This document shows, piece after piece, positions 23,272 to 31,172 of a stretch of DNA of 36,207 nt. Each line of letters begins with the position of its first letter. The stretch's first letter is position 1. Source of the DNA: Litorimonas sp964565335 (GTDB lineage: Bacteria > Pseudomonadota > Alphaproteobacteria > Caulobacterales > Maricaulaceae); assembly GCA_964565335.1 (NCBI GenBank), contig CAZMEN010000025.1, forward strand, positions 1 through 36,207. The letters are read 5' to 3'. The position numbers and the translations under genes were made by a program. The notes under the pieces were generated by a model. That model was not told where the DNA came from and searched no databases. It saw only the letters and a program-made list of their open reading frames with translations.

Positions 23272-24195
23272 ATGAAACCTATGGATAATCAGGCCCTTTT
23301 CACGCCGCCGTCTCTGACGGAGCACTTCGCGCAAGAGCGCCGCGATTTGCAACGCGCTCTGAATCATGACTTGTCTCCGGCGCAGGTGGTCGGGGAAGCG
23401 AGGCGGGCTTTAGACCGTACGGGACTGACGTTCACACGCAGCGTGGCTGACCCCCAGATTCAAAAAGCCGGATTATGGCTTTTGGAAATTATTAAATCCG
23501 GTGCAGGGGTTCTCGACCGCGCCACACAGGCTGAGGTCAGCTTAGTCGAAACCGCGCCAAAACCTAAATTATTGGATGGCCTCAAAAATTGGCGTCCGGG
23601 ATTATTTTATGCCGCCGCTGGGGGATTAGCTGTTTTGGGTCTGTTGCAAGGCACGGGGATGGTTGTCGTGACGGCTGTGGCCTTGGGCACTCTGCACGCA
23701 GTTGCGTCCGTTAAATCGGGACTGCTCTCAAAACTCCCTTTCATCAAATCAACTAAAGCGCTCCCTGCGCCGGATGGGCGGGTGATGAAAGCCGAAGCCA
23801 TTATCCGCACGGATACAGCAGGGTTTATCAATCAGATTAGCGACGCCCTCGCGACAGCAGACCATATCTTGGCGCGTATGGTGCAGACGGAACCCGAAGC
23901 CCATTGGCATGACAATGAAACCTTGATGGCCTTATTTCAAAATTTACTAGAAGCTAAAAGCGCAGGCGACGGCAAATATGCTTTGGAGGTCGTCGGTAAA
24001 GATATGATGTCTTTATTGGCGGGTGTCGGCATTGAAGCTGTGCCTTATTCCAAAAAGACAGCTCATTGGTTTGATGAACTCCCTGCCTTGGTCATCAATG
24101 AAGATGATCTTGCTTTGGAAGAAGCGGCCCCGGCTTTGGCGACCTCTGACGGGCGGTTGCTCCGCCGCGGTACCGTGTGGGTCAGACAGCTATGA
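23272..24195 (+). CDS. Membrane protein coupled to an Hsp70-like ATPase
   Basis: A 307-residue protein with an N-terminal soluble helical part (EHFAQERRDLQRALNHDLSP), two close membrane helices at about residues 110-145 (FYAAAGGLAVLGLLQGTGMV, then a VVTAVALGTLHAVASV run) and a C-terminal helical domain of about 150 residues beginning VMKAEAIIRTDTAGFINQIS. It vaguely resembles XpaC-type proteins, but I cannot confirm that. Its stop overlaps the start of the Hsp70-like gene (ATGA), so the two form an operon and probably a complex at the membrane. A hairpin TCGGGG...CCCCGA (23252-23270) abuts ATG23272, and no ribosome site is seen; ATG23281 is an alternative start. Function unknown. Confidence 0.75.
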   Translation: MKPMDNQALFTPPSLTEHFAQERRDLQRALNHDLSPAQVVGEARRALDRTGLTFTRSVADPQIQKAGLWLLEIIKSGAGVLDRATQAEVSLVETAPKPKLLDGLKNWRPGLFYAAAGGLAVLGLLQGTGMVVVTAVALGTLHAVASVKSGLLSKLPFIKSTKALPAPDGRVMKAEAIIRTDTAGFINQISDALATADHILARMVQTEPEAHWHDNETLMALFQNLLEAKSAGDGKYALEVVGKDMMSLLAGVGIEAVPYSKKTAHWFDELPALVINEDDLALEEAAPALATSDGRLLRRGTVWVRQL

Positions 24196-26132
24196 GTAAA
24201 GATATTATCTCCGCCCCGCTTCAAACGCGATTGATGACCGATGAGGAGTTTATCGGCTTTGATTTAGGCCATGGCGAATCGGCATTAGGCCGCGCCTATG
24301 GGGCGACAGTACGCGAGCCAGAAATTCTCGAATATCGCGGACAACGCAGTTTTGTTACGGCGGTTGCCAAAGATAAAAAAGATATCAAAATTGGCGCAGA
24401 TGCGCTCAGCTTGTCTTTCGCCGACCATAAACCCAAAGTCTGGTTGAAATTTAAAAGCCGTCATTTGGATGCCAAGACAGCCGAGCCGATTACTTATTTC
24501 TCGCAAGCGCTTATGGACGGCCTGACACAAGACAATACCATTCGCGGCCCCAAGGTCAGCCGCTTTGTCGTCGGGTGCCCCTCTGGTTGGGACGGCCCCA
24601 CACGCGAGGCCTATAAAAAAGTGTTTGAGGCTGCGGGGCTTAAAACTGTCCGTATTGTACCGGAGAGCCGCGCGGCGTTGATGACCGCGCTAGAGCAAGG
24701 TTATGTTTCCGTCGAGGATACGCGGGCCTCTGTTCTTATTGTTGATATCGGTTCTTCGACAACGGATTTTACCTATTGCCGCGACTTGGACGCCGATGAT
24801 GTCGGTCACAATGAATTGGGGTCCGGCCTGCTTGATGATGAGATTTTCAAACTCAATTTAGCGCGGCAGAAATCCCGTAAAGCGATTGAAAAACTAATTG
24901 AGGCCTATCCGCATTATAAAGCCATTCTCACCTATTGGTGCCGACAGGCGAAAGAAGCCTATTTCACTGGTGATGATACTCCCGTCGAAATGATTAAACG
25001 TTTACCTGCGGGGCGACGTGTCTTTTTTGATATCCGTATTGATAAAGAGGATGCCAAGATAATTTTGGAAACGCCCTTGGACAGCTTGAACGGCTATAGC
25101 TGGAAAGGCGCGTTTGATTTTGCTTTGCGCGAAACGATTGATAGCTTGGGCGGCCGCGCCCCCGATACGGTATTATTGACGGGCGGAGCCTCGCGCCTGC
25201 CCTTGGTTTTGCCCGCGACGCAAAAAGCCTTCCCGAAAGCGCGCGTTATTCGCGGCGCGGAGCCTGAATTTGCGATTGCGCGGGGTCTGGCCTGGCTTGG
25301 TCGGTTTGAATTTCTGCATGGCAGTTTCAAGAAAGAAACCTCCGCATTATTATCTGAAACAGGCGATGTACGTTTGCGGGCGCAAGAGGCGGCGCAGAGT
25401 CTGGGTACAATCCTCGCGCCTGTGTTAGTCGACGCCATGGCTGAGGATTGCATCCTCCCCGCATTTCGCGATTGGCGGTCGGGCACAATAGGCTCACTCG
25501 ATGATGTCGAGGCGGCGCTCGAAGACAAAGTCAAAGACTGGCTCGAATCCGATCAGGCGAAAGACGCGCTACGCCCTGTCATTGATGGATGGTTCGCGGA
25601 TTTGCAACGTGATATCGAAGCGCATACCGACCCGCTCTGCCGCGCTCATGGCCTGCCCGCTATGGTCCTCAGCCTAGATGGGAGCGAACATGTCAGCCGC
25701 CATTTAGAAGGCTTGTCCGTCTCCGCGCCGGGCATGACGTCCTTGGAGTCAGATACGGCTTTGGTCGGAACGGGGGTTAGTGCTTTGCTCTTAAGCGGGT
25801 TATTGGCGAAAGCGAATTTATTTGCGGCGCTGTTTGTAAACCCCATCGGTATCGTTGTCGGCGGGGCGTTATTGGGCGGCGGCTATTTGTTCGGTAAGAA
25901 AGCGATTTCCGGTAAAATGCGAAAATCCAACCTGCCGATATTGGCCCGTCAAATTTTGACAGACTCCCGTGTGAAGGCGGCGACCAAGCGCCAAAGGCCC
26001 GATTTAATTAAAGCGGTTGCCAAAGCGTGGGACGAAGCGGCAGCTGAGCGGTTCAGCGGAGAGCTCACGGGAATGCTGGAAAACGCTCTGGTGGAACGCG
26101 CCGATGAACGGGCCGTGTTGTTTTTGATTTAA
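24192..26132 (+). CDS. Membrane-anchored Hsp70/actin-fold ATPase
   Basis: The 646-residue product has an Hsp70-type nucleotide-binding domain: phosphate-1 loop FIGFDLGHGES (20-30), FVVGCPSGWDGPTREAYKKV, connect-1 VPESRAALMTAL, phosphate-2 VLIVDIGSSTTDFTY (about 181-195), ELGSGLLDDEIF and adenosine loop LLTGGASRLPLV (about 328). There is no DnaK substrate-binding domain. Instead, from about residue 400 a helical region leads to two membrane segments (about 525-565) and a short basic tail. It therefore looks like an ATPase acting on or at the membrane, with the coupled upstream protein as partner, rather than a general chaperone. ATG24192 overlaps the previous stop. Hsp70-family membership is secure; the task is unknown. 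Confidence 0.85.
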   Translation: MSKDIISAPLQTRLMTDEEFIGFDLGHGESALGRAYGATVREPEILEYRGQRSFVTAVAKDKKDIKIGADALSLSFADHKPKVWLKFKSRHLDAKTAEPITYFSQALMDGLTQDNTIRGPKVSRFVVGCPSGWDGPTREAYKKVFEAAGLKTVRIVPESRAALMTALEQGYVSVEDTRASVLIVDIGSSTTDFTYCRDLDADDVGHNELGSGLLDDEIFKLNLARQKSRKAIEKLIEAYPHYKAILTYWCRQAKEAYFTGDDTPVEMIKRLPAGRRVFFDIRIDKEDAKIILETPLDSLNGYSWKGAFDFALRETIDSLGGRAPDTVLLTGGASRLPLVLPATQKAFPKARVIRGAEPEFAIARGLAWLGRFEFLHGSFKKETSALLSETGDVRLRAQEAAQSLGTILAPVLVDAMAEDCILPAFRDWRSGTIGSLDDVEAALEDKVKDWLESDQAKDALRPVIDGWFADLQRDIEAHTDPLCRAHGLPAMVLSLDGSEHVSRHLEGLSVSAPGMTSLESDTALVGTGVSALLLSGLLAKANLFAALFVNPIGIVVGGALLGGGYLFGKKAISGKMRKSNLPILARQILTDSRVKAATKRQRPDLIKAVAKAWDEAAAERFSGELTGMLENALVERADERAVLFLI

Positions 26133-26599
26133 GTCTTGTAAGGCGCGCCGTTTTTCCTTTGATAAACTCGCTGCGCCGTTCCATTGGCAGGTAAGTCCAA
26201 ATCAATGTCGGGATAGACCGCGTGGTCATTTTCTGGACTGCGTCCACCAATCACCAAATATTGTACCGGGCCTTCGGTTTCATTGATCATGTGATGGCCG
26301 TTTGCCTCGCCCGCTTTATGGGTGGTGACATCTCCGGGGGATAGTTTTTGGCGGCCCGCATCATCGATCAGCGTGGGGTGACCTGAAATAATATAGACTA
26401 GTTCATCCTCGGCTCCGTGATAATGGCGCTGGGATGACCACGCGCCGGGATTAAGCGTCATGATATGCGCGCCAAATTGCGTCAGCCCGCCTGCATCCCC
26501 CGGGGAAATTCTTCGGCGGTCTAGGCAAGGCGTATCAAACGGAGCAGGGTAGGTGCTGCCGATTTTAACGGGCAGGGCGGAGAGATTTATTTTGGGCAT
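26129..26599 (-). CDS. Cupin domain protein
   Basis: A 156-residue single-domain cupin with metal-ligand pattern around His59, His61 and Glu65 (SSQRHYHGAEDELVYIISGHP) and the second cupin motif LSPGDVTTHKAGEANGHHM. The DHAVYPDIDL and RVYQRKNG endings match alphaproteobacterial cupins often annotated as transcription-factor-like or sugar-binding, but no reaction can be assigned. The gene ends head-on with the Hsp70-like gene, overlapping it by four bases. ATG26599 is preceded by AAAGGAT. Confidence 0.88.
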   Translation of the reverse strand: MPKINLSALPVKIGSTYPAPFDTPCLDRRRISPGDAGGLTQFGAHIMTLNPGAWSSQRHYHGAEDELVYIISGHPTLIDDAGRQKLSPGDVTTHKAGEANGHHMINETEGPVQYLVIGGRSPENDHAVYPDIDLDLPANGTAQRVYQRKNGAPYKT

Positions 26600-26693
26600 A
26601 ACTATCCTTTTTACGCGGTACTCTCGACAGTCTAGGCGAAACCGTGTTTAAACGCCTAGTCTAAAATCGAGAGCGAGATTTATCTAAAACGAC

Positions 26694-27272
26694 ATGCCCA
26701 ATTTATTGTCTTATTTGAAAGGCTGCTTCGCGGCGGTTGGGCGCATCCCGGAGTGGGAACAATTTTTTGATTTATCACCCAAAGCATTGCGCCTGTCTTT
26801 CGTCGCCCAGATTTTGATATTGCCCGCCTTTTACTGTGTCGCCTTGGCCGTTCGAAAAGGGCGCATTGAAGCTATCGGCGAGGCGGGCCCCGTCAATGGC
26901 GCAGCCATCGCCGTGATTGGTCTCGTTGTGCTGATGAGCTTTTCCGCCGTCGCCTATATTTTGACGATGGTGTTTGATCGACAAGACCGCCTTCGCCCTT
27001 GGGTCATTGTCCGCCATTGGAGCGCGTTCTTTTTGGCATGGATATCAGCCGCCGCTTTTGGGCTTTATCTGGCTGGGATATTTCCTTTTATGGCGGCCAA
27101 TGGCGTGTTTTTTGCGGCTTATATGGGACTGCTCTTCGTCGATGTCCGGTTGGCGAAACGTATTGTCGGTTTCGATTGGGGCGGCGCGATTTTAACGGGC
27201 TGCGTTATTGCGGTGACGGGGATGTCGCTCTTGCTGACCGGCGTGTCTTACTTTGTGGAAGCGGGCGGATAA
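26694..27272 (+). CDS. Hypothetical membrane protein
   Basis: A 192-residue protein with about four or five membrane helices (near residues 34-54, 67-92, 108-128, 134-150 and 163-184) and an N-terminal amphipathic part MPNLLSYLKGCFAAVGRIPE. Alphaproteobacterial genomes carry small transporter-like hypothetical proteins of this form, but I recognise no family. It faces truA and overlaps its 3' end by 25 bases. Coding character is supported by the long hydrophobic pattern; the opposite frame in this region is only a shadow. Confidence 0.7.
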   Translation: MPNLLSYLKGCFAAVGRIPEWEQFFDLSPKALRLSFVAQILILPAFYCVALAVRKGRIEAIGEAGPVNGAAIAVIGLVVLMSFSAVAYILTMVFDRQDRLRPWVIVRHWSAFFLAWISAAAFGLYLAGIFPFMAANGVFFAAYMGLLFVDVRLAKRIVGFDWGGAILTGCVIAVTGMSLLLTGVSYFVEAGG

Positions 27273-28003
27273 ATAACCTGCGTTAAATAAAGCCCATCGG
27301 GCGGCGCAACAGGGCCGCATTCACAGCGGTCCTTCGCGTCTAAGGCCGCTTGCATATCTTCCGCGTCCCATTTGTTATTTCCAACTTCGACGAGCGAGCC
27401 AACAAAACTACGCACTTGTTTATGTAAGAAAGACCGCGCGCGGAAATGGCAATGAATTTCTGCTCCCGCCCGAAGCACCGTAATTTCGTCGATGGTTTTA
27501 ACCGCGCTTTTGGCTTGGCATTGCGTGTCGCGAAAGGTTGAAAAGTCATGCCGCCCAACGAGGGTTTGCGCGGCGGCGTGCATGGCGTCATCATCCAGTT
27601 TCACAGGCACGCGCCAGACGCGGCCGCGGTCGAGCGCCAATCGCGGACGGCGGTCAATAATGCGGTAAAGATAGCGCCGCTCAATCGCGTCAAAGCGGGC
27701 GTGCCATTCATTGTCTACCTTTTCGGCATCCAAAATACTGATGGGATGTTTATCCAAATGGAAATTCATCGCGTCGCGCACTTTGTCAGCGCGTAAGTCT
27801 TTATCGAGATCCATATGGGCGACTTGGGCCAAAGCATGGACGCCGCTATCGGTGCGCCCTGAGCCGTAAACTGTAACAGGCGCGGAATTTAATTTGCTCC
27901 CTGCCGCTTCAACAGCGCCTTGCACGGACGGGCCGTGGTCTTGCCATTGCCACCCTTGATAAGGTGCGCCGTCATACTCCATGGTGAGCTTATAGCGAGG
28001 CAT
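27248..28003 (-). CDS. truA: tRNA pseudouridine(38-40) synthase
   Basis: TruA converts U38-U40 in the tRNA anticodon arm to pseudouridine. Asp52 in GSGRTDSGVHALAQ is the catalytic residue. MEYDGAPYQGWQWQ at the N terminus and ARFDAIERRYLYRI, HDFSTFRDTQCQAKS and FRARSFLHKQVRSFVGSLVEVG complete the family pattern. The 251-residue length is standard. Its ATG overlaps the fmt stop (TAATG), giving a def-fmt-truA operon. Confidence 0.97.
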   Translation of the reverse strand: MPRYKLTMEYDGAPYQGWQWQDHGPSVQGAVEAAGSKLNSAPVTVYGSGRTDSGVHALAQVAHMDLDKDLRADKVRDAMNFHLDKHPISILDAEKVDNEWHARFDAIERRYLYRIIDRRPRLALDRGRVWRVPVKLDDDAMHAAAQTLVGRHDFSTFRDTQCQAKSAVKTIDEITVLRAGAEIHCHFRARSFLHKQVRSFVGSLVEVGNNKWDAEDMQAALDAKDRCECGPVAPPDGLYLTQVIYPPASTK

Positions 28004-28950
28004 TACTCAAACCGCGATGTGTCGTCGATATAACCGCGCAGAAAGTCTTCCCCTGACATGGAAGATTTTCCGGCAGGTTGCACCGTCATTAAATGCAGCG
28101 TGTCCTCGCCTTGTGTGCCGCAAGCCACTCTCAATTCTGTATCATGAGGGAGCACTTGCCCCGGCGTATAATCCTCAGGTCTGTTTGCATCAATTTGAAC
28201 GGTTTTGCTCATCAGGACTTTGACCCGTTTCCCGTTTATCTCGCACCATGCGCCCGGAAAGGGCGAGAGCCCGCGGATGTGGTAATCGAGGTCTTTGGCC
28301 GGGCGTGCCCAGTCTATGCGCGCTTCTGTTTTGTCAATTTTATGAGCGTAAGTCGGGTCGCCAATTTGAGGCGTCGGCGTAAGGCCGCCGCGGGATAAGG
28401 CCGCCAGACAGCGCGGCCACATACCGGCGCCGACATGGGAGAGGCGGTTAAATAAAATAGCGGCCGTATCCGTATCCCGAATTTCTACAGTTTCAGAGAG
28501 AAGTATATCGCCTGTATCGAGGCCCTTTTCCATTTGCTGAATTTGTACGCCTGTTTGAGCATCACCCGCCATGATAGCGCGCTGCACAGGGGCCGCCCCG
28601 CGCCAACGTGGCAGCAATGAGGCATGCAGGTTCAAACAGCCAAATTCTGCCGCCTCCAGAGCCCGTTGCGGCAGGATTTGTCCATAGGCTACGACACAGG
28701 CAACATCGGCTTGTAAGTCTTCCAGCCCATCAATGACGGAGGGCTTGCGGAAACTTTCAGGCGTTTCGACAGCCACGCCCATCAGTTCGGCAAATTGATG
28801 TACAGGGGATTTTGTCAGTTTCTGGCCGCGTCCAGATTTGCGCGGCGGCTGGGTATAGACTCGCACGACATTATAACCATTGGATAAAAGTTCAGCCAGT
28901 GACGGCACGGCAAAGTCCGGCGTGCCCATAAAGACGACGTTTAAGCTCAT
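28003..28950 (-). CDS. fmt: Methionyl-tRNA formyltransferase
   Basis: Fmt adds the formyl group to initiator Met-tRNA using 10-formyl-tetrahydrofolate. The catalytic triad is Asn107, His109 and Asp145 (LNLHASLLPRWRGAAP and LDTGDIL). MGTPDFAVPSL starts the Rossmann domain and the C-terminal OB domain begins around residue 208 (IRGLSPFPGAWCEINGK). Length 315 is normal. It lies 23 bases after def and is coupled to truA. Confidence 0.97.
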   Translation of the reverse strand: MSLNVVFMGTPDFAVPSLAELLSNGYNVVRVYTQPPRKSGRGQKLTKSPVHQFAELMGVAVETPESFRKPSVIDGLEDLQADVACVVAYGQILPQRALEAAEFGCLNLHASLLPRWRGAAPVQRAIMAGDAQTGVQIQQMEKGLDTGDILLSETVEIRDTDTAAILFNRLSHVGAGMWPRCLAALSRGGLTPTPQIGDPTYAHKIDKTEARIDWARPAKDLDYHIRGLSPFPGAWCEINGKRVKVLMSKTVQIDANRPEDYTPGQVLPHDTELRVACGTQGEDTLHLMTVQPAGKSSMSGEDFLRGYIDDTSRFE

Positions 28951-28973
28951 GCTTTCGTTCTCATTGTGAGGCC

Positions 28974-29492
28974 TTAGGAGGCCGCTTTTAATTTTTCGGC
29001 TTTTTGCACTTTTTTAATCGCGCGTTGGCGTTTTAACCGAGACAGGTGATCAATAAAGACAATGCCTTTCAAATGATCCATTTCGTGTTGGATACAGACC
29101 GCATAAAGGCCTTCTGCCCATTCTGTCACGCGTTCGCCATTATAATCCAGATAGGTGATTTTTACACGTTCAGGGCGTTCCACCGTGTCGTAAACATCGG
29201 GAATGGACAGACAGCCCTCATCATAAGGCTGCAATTCTTCTACATCTTCAAGGATTTCGGGGTTCACAAAATACATCGGTTTCGCGTCTTCACCGTCCCG
29301 CGCCAAATCCATCACGATGACATTTATCGGTTCCCCGATTTGAACAGCGGCAAGGCCAATACCTGGCGCGTGATACATAGTTTCCAACATATCATCCATG
29401 AGGGCTCGGATATCATCCGTAACGGCGTCAACAGGTTTGGAAACCTGCTTTAAAATCGGATTGGGTACCGTCAATATGGGTCGAATAGCCAT
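28974..29492 (-). CDS. def: Peptide deformylase
   Basis: Def removes the N-formyl group from nascent proteins with a metal ion held by Cys94 (EGCLSIP), His136 and His140 (QHEMDHLKG) with Glu137 as base. GIGLAAVQIG near residue 44 is the third signature. The 172-residue length is standard and the basic C-terminal tail (RLKRQRAIKKVQKAEK) is common in alphaproteobacteria. It is the first gene of def-fmt-truA. Confidence 0.98.
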   Translation of the reverse strand: MAIRPILTVPNPILKQVSKPVDAVTDDIRALMDDMLETMYHAPGIGLAAVQIGEPINVIVMDLARDGEDAKPMYFVNPEILEDVEELQPYDEGCLSIPDVYDTVERPERVKITYLDYNGERVTEWAEGLYAVCIQHEMDHLKGIVFIDHLSRLKRQRAIKKVQKAEKLKAAS

Positions 29493-29551
29493 GAGCAGGA
29501 AATAGGAGCGGCGGCTCTTCAGGTCAAGTGTAGGTGGTCAGGGCGAAACGC

Positions 29552-29586
29552 AAAAGTATTGCTGTCTCGAGAAGAGACAGCAATAC
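29552..29586 (-). terminator. 13-bp perfect hairpin with T-run, minus strand
   Basis: GTATTGCTGTCTC and GAGACAGCAATAC pair perfectly around a five-base loop. On the minus strand TTTTGCGTTT follows, so it likely ends the transcript of the acidic orphan gene upstream (29624-29947). Confidence 0.7.
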
Positions 29587-29623
29587 CAGAGAGAGACGTT
29601 GCAATAGGGGCGGGGCTTAAAAA

Positions 29624-29947
29624 TCAGCTATAAAAGTCTATAGTGGATTCGTCATCAGCGCTGCTTGGCTCAAGACTTTGAGTCAGAGCAAGGATAGGCG
29701 CGGCAACCTCGTTTTCCTCGGTATCGGCGGCCGGATCTACACTCTCGGCGCCATTGATATTATCTATAACAGCTTGGCGTGTTGGCTCCGAACGCGCCGT
29801 TACGTCTTCAGACGTAATCGTCGTTTCTTTCGGTTTCGCCGTATCCACAGATCTTTCGTCGTGGACAATTTCTGTTGCCTGCGCCTCATAGCTAGCGATT
29901 CTGAACGCCGGATAAGGCATAATTGGCAAATCTGATGAAGGGCCCAT
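29624..29947 (-). CDS. Acidic hypothetical protein with strong ribosome site
   Basis: This 107-residue protein is acidic, rich in Ser, Thr, Glu and Asp and has no membrane helix or recognised motif beyond a short hydrophobic patch (LPIMPYPAFRIA) at the N terminus. It has an excellent AAGGAGG site five bases before ATG29947 and a clear terminator downstream, so it is likely a real, well-translated single gene. The composition suggests a disordered protein. I recognise no family. Confidence 0.6.
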   Translation of the reverse strand: MGPSSDLPIMPYPAFRIASYEAQATEIVHDERSVDTAKPKETTITSEDVTARSEPTRQAVIDNINGAESVDPAADTEENEVAAPILALTQSLEPSSADDESTIDFYS

Positions 29948-30158
29948 GATGGCCTCCTTATTTGCTGTTTATAGTCCAACCTAGCATCGCCCGTTTAAGA
30001 GGAGGCTAAAAGAAAACCTTAACAGCGGGTAAAAATAAAGAGGGTTTTCGGACGTTGCGTTACAGAAGGCATCCATATTTTCCGAAAGAAAATGTTTGCC
30101 ACATAAGGATTAAAAACAGGTTTAGAGACGCCCAAAACTCGGCATGAAGACGAGGCGA
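29948..30158. other. Intergenic region without supported gene
   Basis: About 210 bases upstream of the acidic orphan gene and downstream of the zinc-ribbon gene, both on the minus strand. A small hairpin ATTTTC-CGAAA-GAAAAT occurs near 30077-30094. No convincing coding frame was found. Confidence 0.4.
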
Positions 30159-30338
30159 CTAAAAAATCGGGCGTCCAAACTTATCCATGTCCGTTTGGCA
30201 ATGCGTGCATGTCCAGCCGCCAAATAAAAATTGTCGCCAATTTAACGGAAGCCGAAGCGCGGGTTGCCGCGTTCCGCATTTCGGGCAATTCACGGCGTTT
30301 ACATTAAGAGCTATCGCTTTTTTCGTTTTATCACGCAT
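30159..30338 (-). CDS. 59-residue zinc-ribbon protein
   Basis: A small gene found by reading the minus strand. The product, starting MRDKTKKAIALNVNAVNCPK, has two CxxC knuckles, CPKC (residues 18-21) and CTHC (44-47), separated by the segment ALRLPLNWRQFLFGGW and followed by MDKFGRPIF. This is the pattern of small alphaproteobacterial zinc-ribbon proteins of unknown role. Paired cysteine knuckles and the exact stop at 30159 argue for a real gene. No strong ribosome site is evident. It lies 40 bases downstream of the HAD phosphatase gene on the same strand and may share its transcript. Confidence 0.75.
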   Translation of the reverse strand: MRDKTKKAIALNVNAVNCPKCGTRQPALRLPLNWRQFLFGGWTCTHCQTDMDKFGRPIF

Positions 30339-30378
30339 AGCTTCTATATAGGCTCGAATTGACGTTTCGCAATAAGGG

Positions 30379-31098
30379 CTAGCTTAGATTGGGTAGGATT
30401 TGGCCGAGCCAGTCAGAGAGGTCATCCGTGATATAGTCGACCCAATCTGCGCGGGTTGTCTGGCCCGCAGGCCGAGTCACTTCGGGCTCGTCTGACCAGT
30501 CTTCATCTGATGTGACCAGTACGGTGGCCATGCCCATATGTTTTGGGACCTCCAGATTGCGAACGCTGTCTTCAAAAAAAACGGCGGTTTTGGGATCGAC
30601 ATCAAACACATCGCAAAATTTAATAAAAGGCGAGCGTTTGGGCTTGGGCATATAATCCGCGTCTTCAATCCCGAAATGTCCGTCAAATAAATCAAACAGG
30701 TTGAGATGACCGGCAATATTGCGCGCATGACCCCGGGAGCCATTGGTGAAAATCCACTTTTTCCCGGGAAGCCTCTCAATATTTTTGCGCAGTCGTGGGT
30801 CAGGCTTTAATAGGGCCAAGTCAACATCATGGACATAATCCAGAAACTCTGCCGGATCCATGCCGTGCACAGCCATGAGGCCTGACAGAGATGTTCCATA
30901 TTCGGCAAGGTACTCTTTTTGCAAAGTGCGGGCTTCCATGGGCTGAAGCGCAAGATAACGAGAAATGAAATCCGTAATTTTTTTATCAATCTGCCCGAAG
31001 AAATTGGCATCCGCGCGGTAAAGCGTATTATCCAAATCAAAAACCCAATGACGAATATGAGAGAGGTCTGCCGGATTTAAGTCTGAATGGTGAGCCAT
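30379..31098 (-). CDS. HAD-family pyrimidine 5'-nucleotidase-like hydrolase
   Basis: A 239-residue HAD-superfamily protein of the SDT1/YjjG-like pyrimidine 5'-nucleotidase group. Motif I is FDLDNTLY with nucleophile Asp21 and Asp23; motif II is IFTNGSRGHA (Thr/Asn); motif III/IV is KPKRSPF and VFFEDSVRNLE. The family dephosphorylates nucleoside monophosphates. The tail (PAGQTTRADWVDYITDDLSDWL) is typical of alphaproteobacterial members. It is a single gene in the minus-strand block, 74 bases from the DUF1036 gene. Confidence 0.92.
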   Translation of the reverse strand: MAHHSDLNPADLSHIRHWVFDLDNTLYRADANFFGQIDKKITDFISRYLALQPMEARTLQKEYLAEYGTSLSGLMAVHGMDPAEFLDYVHDVDLALLKPDPRLRKNIERLPGKKWIFTNGSRGHARNIAGHLNLFDLFDGHFGIEDADYMPKPKRSPFIKFCDVFDVDPKTAVFFEDSVRNLEVPKHMGMATVLVTSDEDWSDEPEVTRPAGQTTRADWVDYITDDLSDWLGQILPNLS

Positions 31099-31172
31099 GT
31101 GCGCGGCTTATACGGGCTCGGTAAATTCCGCAAGCTTGATAGGGAAGAGAGGCAGCTTTAACGCCCCTAGGT

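Noticed and set aside
23009..23275. An 88-codon open frame between the small RNA and the membrane-protein gene
   Set aside because: It runs across the terminator stem and T-run and has no plausible protein features.
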